Positions 1 to 9,397 of a DNA stretch of 64,000 nt are shown one piece after another. The first letter of the stretch is position 1; every line of letters starts with the position of its first letter. The position numbers were made by a program, and so were the translations under genes. Source of the DNA: Pseudoalteromonas aurantia 208 (lineage in GTDB: Bacteria > Pseudomonadota > Gammaproteobacteria > Enterobacterales > Alteromonadaceae); contig NZ_AQGV01000012.1 in the NCBI RefSeq assembly GCF_014858725.1, positions 372,001-436,000 on the forward strand. The letters are read 5' to 3'. The notes below the pieces were generated by a model. That model made no database searches. It was given only the letters and a program-made list of their open reading frames with translations, and was not told where the DNA came from.

Positions 1-180
1 ATTGAATTGGGGGAGAGTAATATTCAGCAAGAGGATCAAGGTCAACGGGATGAACAAAGCGAGAATAATCAACAAGAAGGGAATTCTAGACTTGCCAATA
101 ACCATGACGAGGCGCAAAATACCGCTCAATTGATGAATAGTAAAGCAGATGAAGGGTCAGGAATAGATTACTATGCCTAA
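1..180 (+). CDS. fliK: C-terminal fragment of a probable flagellar hook-length control protein FliK
   Basis: An open frame runs in from the left edge and stops with TAA at 178-180, giving 59 residues. The fragment is very rich in Q, N, E and D, and ends in GIDYYA. That suits the low-complexity tail of FliK, the secreted molecular ruler that measures hook length and triggers the export switch through FlhB. The call rests mainly on position: fliK normally sits directly before fliL in polar-flagellum clusters of Vibrio, Pseudomonas and Alteromonadales. The conserved FliK C-terminal domain lies outside the window, so the identity is inferred. Confidence 0.5.
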   Translation: MELGESNIQQEDQGQRDEQSENNQQEGNSRLANNHDEAQNTAQLMNSKADEGSGIDYYA

Positions 181-237
181 CAACTGCTATGATATATAAA
201 GAAACCTTGTGACTTTATATCACTTTTAAGGATTGGT

Positions 238-759
238 ATGGCAGAAGAAACAGATTTAGAGATAGAAGAAGCTGGTGGCGGTAAAAAAAAGCTGATTATT
301 ATTATAGCCGCAGTTGTGGTTATCTTAGGTGGCGTAGTTGGATTTTTCTTAATGTCTGGCTCGGATGAACCAGCGGAAACACTCGAGGAAGAAACAGCAA
401 TTGTTGAAGCGCCTGAGCCTAGTTCAGCGGCTGAAACCGGCAGTGCACTATATGTTGCGATGCCGAGACCTTTTGTTTTTAATGTACCGGGCGCAAGCCG
501 AGATCGTATAGTGCAGATAAAAGTGCAGTTATTGGTTCGTGGTGATGGGAATGAAGAAATTGCTAAAAAGCATATACCCTTGATAGAAGGGACCCTGCTA
601 AGTGTATTTTCAACTACGACGGCAGATGAATTGAGTACTAGTGCTGGAAAAGAAACGTTACGCTTAACTGCTTTAGATAAAGTACAGGCTGCAATGGAAG
701 GTGTCGAGGGTAGTAAAGTTGTTGAGCGTGTATTATTTACTGGCTTTGTGATGCAGTAA
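238..759 (+). CDS. fliL: Flagellar basal body-associated protein FliL
   Basis: The 173-residue product is an inner-membrane protein that associates with the stator units around the MS ring and supports torque and stator stability. It has a short acidic cytoplasmic N-terminus, a lysine patch (GGGKKK), one strong transmembrane helix at about residues 19-39, an acidic linker, and a periplasmic domain that includes MPRPFVFNV, typical of the stomatin-like FliL fold. The length is usual for the family. It starts at ATG 238, 57 bases after the preceding probable fliK, and ends 12 bases before fliM, so it reads as part of the same operon. Confidence 0.95.
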   Translation: MAEETDLEIEEAGGGKKKLIIIIAAVVVILGGVVGFFLMSGSDEPAETLEEETAIVEAPEPSSAAETGSALYVAMPRPFVFNVPGASRDRIVQIKVQLLVRGDGNEEIAKKHIPLIEGTLLSVFSTTTADELSTSAGKETLRLTALDKVQAAMEGVEGSKVVERVLFTGFVMQ

Positions 760-771
760 TGGAGTCCTACG

Positions 772-1866
772 GTGAGTGATTTATTATCTCAAGACGAAAT
801 TGATGCGCTATTGCACGGTGTCGATGAAGTTGAAGAAGAAGAAGTTGTTGAAGGTGAAGAAGGTGAGTCCTCTCATGCGCTACAGTACGATTTCTCATCG
901 CAAGATCGTATTGTTCGTGGGCGTATGCCAACCCTTGAGATTGTGAACGAACGTTTTGCTCGCCATATGCGAATTAGCTTGTTTAATATGATGCGCCGTA
1001 CAGCAGAAGTATCGATAAACGGTGTGCAAATGCTCAAATTTGGTGAATATATACATACCTTATTTGTACCAACCAGCTTGAATATGGTGCGTTTTCGACC
1101 TTTGAAGGGTACAGGTCTTATCACCATGGAAGCTAGACTTGTTTTTATTTTAGTGGATAACTTTTTTGGTGGTGATGGTCGCTATCACGCTAAAATTGAA
1201 GGTCGAGAATTTACCCCAACCGAACGACGTATCGTTCAGATGCTGCTAAAGATTATTTTTGAAGATTATAAAGAAGCGTGGGCACCTGTAATGGATGTTT
1301 CGTTTGAGTATTTAGACTCAGAAGTAAACCCAGCAATGGCAAATATTGTGAGCCCTACGGAAGTGGTTGTTATTAGCTCTTTTCACATTGAGCTCGATGG
1401 TGGTGGTGGCGACTTCCATATATCCCTACCTTACTCTATGTTAGAGCCGATTCGTGAACTCCTTGATGCGGGTGTGCAATCAGACACTGAAGATACCGAC
1501 TTACGATGGAGTAAAGCGCTCAGAGATGAGATTATGGACGTTGAGGTTGAGTTATCAACACAACTTCTTGAGGTTGATTTATCCCTTGAACAAATTATGG
1601 GGTTGAAAACGGGGGATGTGATCCCGGTTGAAATGCCAGAGCATATAACGGTATTTATTGAAGAGCTACCAACATATCGAGCAAAAATGGGTCGTTCAAG
1701 AGACAATATAGCGCTGCAGATCAGCGAGAAAATTAAACGTCCAGAATCTGTGAAATCAGAGTTGCATGTCTTTACTAAAGGTGGAAAGAAACTTGACTCT
1801 GATGCTGAGCTGGCTGAATTAGAAGAAGATTTGCACTTATCTGATGGCGTAGATTTAGATTGGTGA
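772..1866 (+). CDS. fliM: Flagellar motor switch protein FliM
   Basis: FliM forms the wall of the cytoplasmic C-ring and binds phosphorylated CheY to switch rotation. The 364-residue product opens with the conserved CheY-binding peptide (LLSQDEIDALLHGV). After an acidic linker comes the CheC-like middle domain at about residues 50-240, and then a C-terminal SpoA domain that packs with FliN. The start is GTG at 772, with GGAG at 761-764 as ribosome binding site. The gene sits 12 bases after fliL and 28 bases before fliN. Length and motif content are normal. Confidence 0.97.
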   Translation: MSDLLSQDEIDALLHGVDEVEEEEVVEGEEGESSHALQYDFSSQDRIVRGRMPTLEIVNERFARHMRISLFNMMRRTAEVSINGVQMLKFGEYIHTLFVPTSLNMVRFRPLKGTGLITMEARLVFILVDNFFGGDGRYHAKIEGREFTPTERRIVQMLLKIIFEDYKEAWAPVMDVSFEYLDSEVNPAMANIVSPTEVVVISSFHIELDGGGGDFHISLPYSMLEPIRELLDAGVQSDTEDTDLRWSKALRDEIMDVEVELSTQLLEVDLSLEQIMGLKTGDVIPVEMPEHITVFIEELPTYRAKMGRSRDNIALQISEKIKRPESVKSELHVFTKGGKKLDSDAELAELEEDLHLSDGVDLDW

Positions 1867-1894
1867 TAATTGATTTAATAAAGGTTTTAATAGT

Positions 1895-2293
1895 ATGAGT
1901 GATGACCAAGATACAATGGATGAGTGGGCTGCGGCATTAGCAGAGGCTGATGATGCGGATCAAGGTGGAGAGCCTGAGTTAGCAGAGCTTGATGAGTTAA
2001 CAGATGCATCAGGTAACTTGTCAGCCGATGAAGCCCGAAAACTAGATACCATTTTAGACATACCAGTGACTATTTCTATGGAAGTGGGGAGGTCTAAAAT
2101 TAATATCCGTAATTTATTACAATTAAACCAAGGCTCAGTTGTAGAGCTCGACAGAGTCGCTGGTGAGCCTCTAGATGTACTTGTTAATGGTACTCTTATT
2201 GCACATGGAGAGGTTGTTGTAGTAAATGACAAGTTTGGTATTCGTCTAACGGATGTTATCAGCCAAGTTGAACGCATAAAAAAATTACGATGA
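1895..2293 (+). CDS. fliN: Flagellar motor switch protein FliN
   Basis: FliN forms the base of the C-ring and also acts as a docking site for the export ATPase complex. The 132-residue product has an acidic, poorly conserved N-terminal half and a C-terminal SpoA domain at about residues 50-130 with the usual core (IPVTISMEVGRSKINIRNLL, then GSVVELDRVAGEPLDVLVNG). The length is normal. Its TGA stop overlaps the ATG of fliO in an ATGA tetranucleotide at 2290-2293, so the two genes are probably translationally coupled. Confidence 0.97.
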   Translation: MSDDQDTMDEWAAALAEADDADQGGEPELAELDELTDASGNLSADEARKLDTILDIPVTISMEVGRSKINIRNLLQLNQGSVVELDRVAGEPLDVLVNGTLIAHGEVVVVNDKFGIRLTDVISQVERIKKLR

Positions 2294-2685
2294 AACATTT
2301 TTTATTTGCAATTAGTTTATACCCAAGTGTAGCTTATACTGCTGTACAGCCCTCGGGCTTCAGTTCAGAGCTAGTGTCAGTTGGTTTGTCTCTTTTGATG
2401 GTGTTGTTGTTGATCATTGGGTTAGGGTTTTTTCTGAAAAAGTTAAATCCCAATATTGGTAATAACACTGATTTCAAAGTGATTAGAAGCCTCCCTTTGG
2501 GGACTAGAGAGCGCTTACTGGTTATAGAAATTGATGATAAACAGCTTTTACTTGGGGTTACACCGCAAAATATTAATTATCTATATCAATTAGACAAACC
2601 ACTCGACGAGCAAAGTAGCCCCGTGTTTGCAAAAGAACTAAGCCGATTTTTTACGCCCGAGAATAAGAATACACCAAATGATTAG
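2290..2685 (+). CDS. fliO: Flagellar type III export assembly protein FliO
   Basis: FliO is a small inner-membrane protein that helps FliP assemble into the export gate and is not itself part of the finished gate. The 131-residue product has a hydrophobic N-terminus resembling a signal sequence, a clear transmembrane helix at about residues 31-49, and a cytoplasmic domain with [19 protein letters not shown], the most conserved stretch of the family. It overlaps fliN by 4 bases and fliP by 8 bases, as is usual in fliNOPQR clusters. Confidence 0.93.
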   Translation: MKHFLFAISLYPSVAYTAVQPSGFSSELVSVGLSLLMVLLLIIGLGFFLKKLNPNIGNNTDFKVIRSLPLGTRERLLVIEIDDKQLLLGVTPQNINYLYQLDKPLDEQSSPVFAKELSRFFTPENKNTPND

Positions 2686-3418
2686 ATTATTAGTGATAGT
2701 ACTTTTACTATTGTTTACACCTTATGTGAGTGCTGAAGGGATCGGTGCATTAAGTGTGACTACTAATCCAGATGGCTCACAAGAGTACTCTGTGACATTG
2801 CAAGTACTGGCAATCATGACTGCGTTGGGTTTTATTCCTGCAGCAGTTATTATGATGACCTCCTTTACAAGAATTATTATAGTGCTTGCTATACTGCGTC
2901 AGGCTATAGGCCTTCAGCAATCACCATCAAATCAAATATTGTTAGGTATGTCATTGTTCCTAACATTTTTTATTATGGCACCTATCTTTGGTCAGATAAA
3001 TGATAAAGCAGTACAACCGTATTTGAATGAACAATTGACGTCTGTGCAAGCGCTCACTGAAGCAAAGGAACCGATAAAAGCATTTATGTTATCGCAAACC
3101 CGTTTAAAGGATTTAGAAACCTTCGCAAAAATAGCTGGTTACGATAACTTGAATGCGCCAGAAGACACACCATTTGTTGTGATTATTCCTGCTTTCGTAA
3201 CGAGTGAATTACAAACGGCATTTATTATAGGTTTTATGTTTTTTATCCCATTTCTCATTGTGGACTTAGTGGTTGCCAGTGTCTTGATGGCAATGGGTAT
3301 GATGATGCTTTCACCTATGATAGTGTCTTTACCGTTTAAGATCATGCTTTTTGTACTTGTTGATGGCTGGGGCTTGGTTATGGGCACGCTAGCTCGGAGC
3401 TTTGGACTGGGGACGTAG
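2678..3418 (+). CDS. fliP: Flagellar export gate protein FliP
   Basis: FliP forms, with FliQ and FliR, the helical core of the flagellar type III export gate. The 246-residue product begins with a cleavable signal peptide (hydrophobic residues 2-18, then SAEG), which is typical of FliP. Four membrane segments follow, with the conserved signatures [17 protein letters not shown] and [14 protein letters not shown]. The length matches the family. It overlaps fliO by 8 bases, and fliQ starts two bases after its stop. Confidence 0.97.
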   Translation: MIRLLVIVLLLLFTPYVSAEGIGALSVTTNPDGSQEYSVTLQVLAIMTALGFIPAAVIMMTSFTRIIIVLAILRQAIGLQQSPSNQILLGMSLFLTFFIMAPIFGQINDKAVQPYLNEQLTSVQALTEAKEPIKAFMLSQTRLKDLETFAKIAGYDNLNAPEDTPFVVIIPAFVTSELQTAFIIGFMFFIPFLIVDLVVASVLMAMGMMMLSPMIVSLPFKIMLFVLVDGWGLVMGTLARSFGLGT

Positions 3419-3419
3419 T

Positions 3420-3689
3420 ATGGAACCAGAAGTATTTGTTGACATATTAAGTAATGCATTGTTTTTAGTAATAAAGTTAGTTGCAGCAATTGTACTTCCT
3501 GGCTTATCTATCGGAATCGTAGTTGCTGTTTTCCAGGCTGCTACATCAATTAATGAACAGACGTTGAGTTTCTTGCCGCGTTTAATAGTCACTATTTTAG
3601 CTTTAATTGCTGGTGGTCATTGGTTAACACAAGAGTTGATGGACTATTTCAAAGGTTTGGTTTTATTAATTCCTGAAGTTGCGGGCTAG
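3420..3689 (+). CDS. fliQ: Flagellar export gate protein FliQ
   Basis: FliQ is a small two-helix membrane protein that wraps the FliP/FliR core of the export gate. Starting from ATG 3420 gives 89 residues beginning MEPEVFVDIL, which is the family length. An in-frame start at 3402 would lie inside the end of fliP and add six residues not expected for the family, so it was not used. The two helices lie at about residues 16-38 and 52-74, separated by the conserved loop QAATSINEQTLSFLPR. Confidence 0.96.
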   Translation: MEPEVFVDILSNALFLVIKLVAAIVLPGLSIGIVVAVFQAATSINEQTLSFLPRLIVTILALIAGGHWLTQELMDYFKGLVLLIPEVAG

Positions 3690-3691
3690 CA

Positions 3692-4471
3692 GTGGATTTC
3701 CCTATAACAATTGTTATGCAGTGGTTAAGTGACTTCCTGCTGCCTTTAGTTCGTATTAGCTCGATGATCATGGTTATGGCAGGGTTGGGGGCGCAAAGTG
3801 TGCCAACAAGAATAAAGTTAGGACTGTCTGTCACTGTTACTTTTGCTGTTGTCCCAGCGTTACCAGCATCCCAATTTACCGACCTATTTTCATTTTCGAT
3901 GATCTTTGTTGTGATCCAACAAATGATTATTGGTATTGCGATTGGTTTTGCATCCCTCCTTTTACTCAATACATTTATTATTGCTGGGCAGATTTTAGCC
4001 ATGCAAACAGGCCTTGGTTTTGCTTCAGTGGTTGACCCTGCAAATGGCTTGAGTGTTCCTGCGGTTGGTCAATTTTACTTGATATTGGCTACTTTACTTT
4101 TTTTTGTCTTTAATGGTCATTTGATGATGATTCAAATGGTGGTGTTTAGTTTTGAAACATTTCCTATTAATGAGCAGTGGTGGATTGTTGATAATTATTG
4201 GCAAATAATTAATTGGGGTGGCTGGATGTTTACCACAGCATTGGCATTATCTTTAGCGCCATTGACGGCGATGCTGGTTATTAATATTTCATTTGGCATT
4301 ATGACCCGAGCCGCACCACAAATGAATATATTTGCAGTTGGTTTTGCATTTACGCTTGTTGCAGGCCTTACTATTATTTGGGCTACGTTAGGAAACTTTA
4401 TTGTACAGTACGAGTTTCAATGGCTTAAAACAGTTGAACTAATGTGCAATTTGATCGGTTGTACGGTGTAA
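3692..4471 (+). CDS. fliR: Flagellar export gate protein FliR
   Basis: FliR is the single-copy member of the FliPQR export-gate core and also contacts FlhB. The 259-residue product has about six hydrophobic segments and the conserved GLGFASVVDPANG loop near the centre. It starts at GTG 3692, two bases after the fliQ stop, and flhB starts one base after its own stop. This packing implies coupled translation of gate subunits. Length and order are normal. Confidence 0.96.
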   Translation: MDFPITIVMQWLSDFLLPLVRISSMIMVMAGLGAQSVPTRIKLGLSVTVTFAVVPALPASQFTDLFSFSMIFVVIQQMIIGIAIGFASLLLLNTFIIAGQILAMQTGLGFASVVDPANGLSVPAVGQFYLILATLLFFVFNGHLMMIQMVVFSFETFPINEQWWIVDNYWQIINWGGWMFTTALALSLAPLTAMLVINISFGIMTRAAPQMNIFAVGFAFTLVAGLTIIWATLGNFIVQYEFQWLKTVELMCNLIGCTV

Positions 4472-4472
4472 T

Positions 4473-5603
4473 ATGGCAGAAGATTCAGGACAAGAAAAAA
4501 CAGAAGAACCCACGGGGAAAAAAATAGATGAGTCTCGTAAGAAAGGGCAAATAGCTCGTTCTAAAGAACTTGGGACCACGTTCGTACTCATTTTTTCAGC
4601 GATATCATTATTATTGTATGGACCCGGTATAGGTAAGGGGTTGTATAATATCATGGGTCGAGCATTAAGCTTAAATCGTAACGAAACATATGATACAACC
4701 AAGATGTTTTCTATATGGGGGGAGATGTTTTCCGAGCTTATTTTCCCAATGTCTATGTTTGTTTTTATCATTGTAATAGCCGCTATTGTTGGTAATACTT
4801 TACTAGGCGGCTTTAACTTTAGTTGGCAGGCAGCGGCGCCTAAAGCCAGTAAGATGTCACCGGCAAAAGGAATAAAGAGAATCCTTGGGCCACAGGCTGG
4901 CGTTGAGCTGATAAAGGCATTGTTAAAGTTCGTGTTGGTTGCTGGATTTGCGATTTATCTGATTAATACTTTTTTTTATGAAATTTTGCATTTAAGTGTT
5001 GAGCAAATCCCAAGTAGCATCATTCACGCATTAGAGATATTAGCATGGATGTTCTTAGCCCTGAGTTGTACGTTAATTATTATTTCAGCCATTGATGCGC
5101 CATACCAAAGTTATAATCATCACAAGCAGCTTAAAATGACTTTACAAGAGGTCAAAGATGAATATAAGAACTCTGAAGGTGATCCGCAAATTAAAGCGCG
5201 TATTCGCCGAACTCAAAGGGAAATGTCTCAACGGAGAATGATGCAAGATGTACCAGATGCTGATGTGATTGTGACCAATCCAACCCATTATTCTGTTGCG
5301 TTAAAATATGATACCGAAAAAGCAGGCGCACCCATTGTATTGGCCAAGGGGGTTGACGAGTTGGCGATGCAAATTAGAAAGGTCGCAATAGGTAATGAAG
5401 TGCCTATTGTTGAATCACCAGCCTTAACACGTTCTTTATACCACACCACTGAAGTTGGTCAGCAAATACCAGATCAATTGTTTACAGCCGTAGCACAAGT
5501 ACTCGCTTTTGTATTTCAGTTAAAGCGTTTTCAAAAGGGCCGTGGCAAGCGACCGACAGAGCTTAATGGTGATCTACCTATTCCCAATGAGTTGAAGCAC
5601 TAA
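4473..5603 (+). CDS. flhB: Flagellar export switch protein FlhB
   Basis: FlhB changes the specificity of the flagellar export apparatus from hook to filament substrates after FliK signals that the hook is complete. The 376-residue product has four transmembrane helices in residues 30-210 and a cytoplasmic autoproteolytic domain. The self-cleavage site NPTH falls at residues 269-272, the same numbering as in Salmonella. The cytoplasmic part after the cleavage site runs to about residue 350 with the usual core (VGQQIPDQLFTAVAQVLAF). A separate small gene at 18224-18520 resembles only this C-terminal part. A 143-base gap with a promoter-like site separates flhB from flhA. Confidence 0.97.
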   Translation: MAEDSGQEKTEEPTGKKIDESRKKGQIARSKELGTTFVLIFSAISLLLYGPGIGKGLYNIMGRALSLNRNETYDTTKMFSIWGEMFSELIFPMSMFVFIIVIAAIVGNTLLGGFNFSWQAAAPKASKMSPAKGIKRILGPQAGVELIKALLKFVLVAGFAIYLINTFFYEILHLSVEQIPSSIIHALEILAWMFLALSCTLIIISAIDAPYQSYNHHKQLKMTLQEVKDEYKNSEGDPQIKARIRRTQREMSQRRMMQDVPDADVIVTNPTHYSVALKYDTEKAGAPIVLAKGVDELAMQIRKVAIGNEVPIVESPALTRSLYHTTEVGQQIPDQLFTAVAQVLAFVFQLKRFQKGRGKRPTELNGDLPIPNELKH

Positions 5604-5691
5604 ACTTCACGGCTTTTTTAGACAAGCGTAACATTTATTTATGCCCTACATTTTTCATCATTACCTTATAAATTTAGAGTTAGTAACTTTA

Positions 5692-5707
5692 TGGCGCATA
5701 ACTTGCT
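5692..5707 (+). promoter_or_regulatory. Candidate sigma-54 (RpoN) promoter for flhA
   Basis: TGGCGC, five bases, then TTGCT places GG (5693-5694) and GC (5705-5706) exactly ten bases apart, the spacing of -24/-12 promoters. It lies in the only sizeable gap of the early flagellar block, with transcription predicted to begin about 30 bases before the flhA start. In Vibrio and Pseudomonas, flhA operons are driven by RpoN and an FlrA/FleQ-type activator. The -24 element differs from the TGGCAC consensus at one base. No activator site was identified. Confidence 0.6.
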
Positions 5708-5746
5708 TTCTACTAATCAGTGTCAATATTTTGTAGTTAGTAAGTT

Positions 5747-7846
5747 ATGGATTTTAAAGCGGTTTTACAGCAAATCAATAGAGATAAAAAAGAATATGCA
5801 AAGGGTGTAGGCACCCCTCTAATGGTTCTGGCTGCGCTAGGCATGGTTATCTTACCGCTACCTCCTTTTCTACTAGATATTTTATTTTCTTTTAATATCG
5901 CACTAGCACTCGTCGTATTATTGGTGACCGTTTACACCATGAAACCATTAGAATTTGGTATGTTTCCAGCAGTGTTACTTATTGCAACAATTATGCGATT
6001 GGCATTAAATGTTGCAAGTACACGAGTTGTTTTACTGGAAGGGCACAATGGTGGTGATGCGGCTGGTAAAGTAATTGAAGCATTTGGCTCAGTGGTAATC
6101 GGCGGAAATTACGCAGTTGGTTTAGTGGTCTTTTTAATTCTAATAATTATTAATTTTGTTGTAATCACTAAAGGTGCGGGGCGCATTTCTGAAGTATCAG
6201 CACGATTTACATTAGATGCGATGCCAGGAAAACAAATGGCGATTGACGCGGATTTAAATGCTGGCTTTATTAGTGCAGATGAGGCGCGAGCGAGACGAGA
6301 TGAAGTAACACGAGAAGCTGATTTTTATGGTTCAATGGATGGAGCAAGCAAGTTTGTAAAGGGCGATGCAATAGCAGGTATTGTGATTCTCGTTATTAAT
6401 ATTATTGGTGGTTTGTTTGTTGGTATGATCCAACATGACCTAGCGTTTGGTAAAGCGATGGAGGTTTATACTCTACTTACCATCGGAGATGGACTTGTTG
6501 CGCAATTACCGTCGTTGCTTCTGTCTATCGGCACTGCAATTGTTGTTACTAGACAAAATGAATCTCACAATATGGGAGACCAATTTAAGTCCCAACTTGG
6601 TAATGAAAAGTCATTATCAATAGCTGCCGCAATTTTAATTGTTATGGGACTTGTACCAGGGATGCCTCATGTTGCATTTTTGAGTTTAGGTGCATTACTC
6701 GGATATTTGGCGTATTACACTCAGTCCCAAAAAACAAAAGCAGAGGAAGTTAAGCAAGCGGAAGAAGCTAAAGGTGGTGACATCGCAGCTCGAAAACAAG
6801 ATCAAAAAGAGCTTGGCTGGGACGACGTTCAGCCTGTGGATGTTATTGGGCTTGAAGTTGGTTACCGACTAATACCGTTGGTAGATCAAGCACAAGGTGG
6901 TGAATTATTAAGTAGAATTAAAGGTGTTCGTAAAAAGCTTTCCCAAGAACTGGGGTTTTTGGTTCCACCAGTACATATTAGAGATAACTTAGAGTTAGAC
7001 CCCAATGCATACAATATTACTTTAATGGGAGTGGGGTCCGGGGATGGAGAATTAAAGCATGGTGACGAGCTTGCAATTAACCCAGGCCAAGTATTTGGTC
7101 CAATAAATGGTGTTGCTACAACCGATCCAGCGTTTGGTTTAGAGGCTGTATGGATTAAACCTGAACAAAAAGATGAAGCGCATTCCCTTGGTTATACAGT
7201 CGTTGATGCAGCGACTGTCGTTGCAACACATATAAGTCAACTGTTGACTAATAATGCATCACTACTATTAGGTCATGAGGAAGTTCAGAACCTACTAGAT
7301 ATTTTGGCGAAAAGTCATCCGAGACTTGTTGAAGGTTTGGTGCCAGATGTATTACCTCTCACTACTATCGTTAAAGTATTGCAAAACCTACTCAATGAAG
7401 GGGTCGCAATTAGAGATATGCGGTCAATAATTCAAACACTTGTAGAGTATGGTCCTCGTAGTCAAGACCCAGATGTACTCACCGCTGCTGTGCGAATCTC
7501 GTTACGACGATTGATTATCCAAGATGCAGTAGGAGCTGCGGAAGAAATCCCTGTCATAACATTGGCGCCTGAGTTGGAACAGATGTTGCATCAGTCACTT
7601 CAGAACGCAGGTGATGAAGGGGCAGGTATCGAACCAGGTCTTGCGGAGCGGCTTCAAGAATCGTTACGAGAAGCGCATCAAACGCAAGAAATGTTAGGTG
7701 ACCCGTCTATTTTATTAACCTCAGGTATGTTGAGAAGTGTGCTCTCAAGATTTGTTAAATATACAATACCTGGACTTCGGGTGATGTCATATCAAGAAGT
7801 ACCAGATGAAAGGCAAATCAAGATTGTGAGCTCAGTTGGACAATAA
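5747..7846 (+). CDS. flhA: Flagellar export gate protein FlhA
   Basis: FlhA is the large export-gate component that couples proton motive force to secretion and docks chaperone-substrate complexes. The 699-residue product has about eight transmembrane helices in residues 25-320, a conserved cytoplasmic loop between helices 4 and 5 with the family signature (AMPGKQMAIDADLNAG and READFYGSMDGA), and a large C-terminal cytoplasmic domain from about residue 350 that forms the nonameric ring. It heads a block flhA-flhF-flhG-fliA that probably begins at the sigma-54-like promoter just upstream. Length is normal. Confidence 0.97.
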   Translation: MDFKAVLQQINRDKKEYAKGVGTPLMVLAALGMVILPLPPFLLDILFSFNIALALVVLLVTVYTMKPLEFGMFPAVLLIATIMRLALNVASTRVVLLEGHNGGDAAGKVIEAFGSVVIGGNYAVGLVVFLILIIINFVVITKGAGRISEVSARFTLDAMPGKQMAIDADLNAGFISADEARARRDEVTREADFYGSMDGASKFVKGDAIAGIVILVINIIGGLFVGMIQHDLAFGKAMEVYTLLTIGDGLVAQLPSLLLSIGTAIVVTRQNESHNMGDQFKSQLGNEKSLSIAAAILIVMGLVPGMPHVAFLSLGALLGYLAYYTQSQKTKAEEVKQAEEAKGGDIAARKQDQKELGWDDVQPVDVIGLEVGYRLIPLVDQAQGGELLSRIKGVRKKLSQELGFLVPPVHIRDNLELDPNAYNITLMGVGSGDGELKHGDELAINPGQVFGPINGVATTDPAFGLEAVWIKPEQKDEAHSLGYTVVDAATVVATHISQLLTNNASLLLGHEEVQNLLDILAKSHPRLVEGLVPDVLPLTTIVKVLQNLLNEGVAIRDMRSIIQTLVEYGPRSQDPDVLTAAVRISLRRLIIQDAVGAAEEIPVITLAPELEQMLHQSLQNAGDEGAGIEPGLAERLQESLREAHQTQEMLGDPSILLTSGMLRSVLSRFVKYTIPGLRVMSYQEVPDERQIKIVSSVGQ

Positions 7847-7867
7847 TAGGACTCAAGGGGTTGTAAC

Positions 7868-9397
7868 ATGAAAATTAAACGTTTTTTTGCTAAAGATATG
7901 CGAACAGCATTAAAGGAAGTCAAAGAAGAACTTGGCGTAGATGCTGTAATCATGTCAAATAAAAAGTTGGCAGATGGTGTTGAGATCGTTGCAGCGGTAG
8001 ATAATGACCGAGAATTAGTGAAACAACCTCAGGTTTCAGAAAATATAACAGAGACGGTTACGCAACCAAAACCACAGCCGCAATCACAACCGCCTAGATT
8101 TGTACGTCCAGAGCCTCAAAAAGCACGGCCTGAGCCACAAGCCCAAGTTGCAGATAGCTTACAAGCTTTGTTAGAGCGTCAAGCACCTCGTCCCCGTTCT
8201 CCTGAATTGGCATCGATGTTTTCACAATCTGGTATAGATACGGACCAAGTATTCAATAAGCATGCAGAAGCCGGTGCTCAATATGGTTCAGCGAGACAAC
8301 GTCAAAGCACACCGACTCAACAAAGTCATGTTAGACCAACGAAATCAAAACCTATAGATATTTCAGCTCGTCACACTGGGAGCAACGCTGATTGGCAGTT
8401 TGAGGATGAATTAGAGTCTGGGTTTGGTGATGATATAGCTAAACAGTCAGATGAAGTCCAGCCAGACGAAATGACGTCGATGCGCGAAGAAATGAATGCA
8501 ATTCGTCAGTTGTTAGAGCACCAAGTTTCCGGGTTGATGCAACAAGATATGGCACGCAGAGATCCTACAAGAGCATGTCTAATTGATCGCTTGCAAGGCA
8601 TGGGGATTGATTCAGAGGTTGCGGAACAAATGGCGTGTTTTATTCCAGATGATGTTTCGCGCAAAGAAGCATGGAATGCATTACTTAATATGGTCGTAAA
8701 CCAAATGCATACAACCAATAATGATATTTTACGTCAAGGTGGTGTTTATGCGTTAGTTGGCCCAACTGGTGTGGGTAAAACAACAACTGTGGCAAAACTT
8801 GCTGCATTAGGTGCACAAAAATATGGTGCTGACAAAGTAGCGTTAATTACGACAGATACGTATAGAATAGGTGCTTATGAGCAGTTAGCGACATATGGCC
8901 GAATTATAGGTTGTCCAGTGAAGCAAGTAAAAGATGCTAATGAATTAGCAGAAGTTTTGTATCATTTACGTAATAAGCGTCTAGTATTAATAGACACAGC
9001 AGGTATGAGTCAAAGAGATTTGCGATTAACAGAACAATTAAATACTTTAATGCGTAGCGCAAGAGTTGATATTAGAAGTTATTTAGTATTAAGTGCGACT
9101 TCACAGATGCATGTTTTACAAGAGTCGGTCCGTCACTTTCAAAAAGTAAATTTAAGTGGCTGTATTTTCACAAAACTTGATGAATGTCTAAGTTTAGGTG
9201 AGATTATCAGTATTGCGATTCAAAATCGCTTGCCAATAGGGTATCTTACTAATGGTCAACGAGTGCCAGAAGACATTCGAGTGGCAAATGCTCAAAAGTT
9301 AGTCAAAAAAGCTGAGCAATTGTATTTAAAGAGAATAAAAGCACAACATTCGAGGCGCGAAGCAGTGGCGTCTCAGACAGTAGGAATGTATGATTAA
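7868..9397 (+). CDS. flhF: Flagellar biosynthesis GTPase FlhF
   Basis: FlhF is an SRP-type GTPase that marks the cell pole where the flagellum is built. The 509-residue product begins with the family-specific N-terminus (MKIKRFFAKDMRTALKEVKE), followed by a long P/Q-rich variable B domain to about residue 210. A helical N domain and the GTPase G domain follow, with G1 GPTGVGKTTT near residue 297, DTAG near 373 and TKLDE near 435. It overlaps flhG by 8 bases. Its presence with flhG indicates polar flagellation. Confidence 0.96.
   Translation: MKIKRFFAKDMRTALKEVKEELGVDAVIMSNKKLADGVEIVAAVDNDRELVKQPQVSENITETVTQPKPQPQSQPPRFVRPEPQKARPEPQAQVADSLQALLERQAPRPRSPELASMFSQSGIDTDQVFNKHAEAGAQYGSARQRQSTPTQQSHVRPTKSKPIDISARHTGSNADWQFEDELESGFGDDIAKQSDEVQPDEMTSMREEMNAIRQLLEHQVSGLMQQDMARRDPTRACLIDRLQGMGIDSEVAEQMACFIPDDVSRKEAWNALLNMVVNQMHTTNNDILRQGGVYALVGPTGVGKTTTVAKLAALGAQKYGADKVALITTDTYRIGAYEQLATYGRIIGCPVKQVKDANELAEVLYHLRNKRLVLIDTAGMSQRDLRLTEQLNTLMRSARVDIRSYLVLSATSQMHVLQESVRHFQKVNLSGCIFTKLDECLSLGEIISIAIQNRLPIGYLTNGQRVPEDIRVANAQKLVKKAEQLYLKRIKAQHSRREAVASQTVGMYD

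Noticed and set aside
2969-2985. TGGCAC inside fliP as a sigma-54 promoter
   Set aside because: The element 10 bases downstream reads TG, not GC, and it lies inside a coding region.
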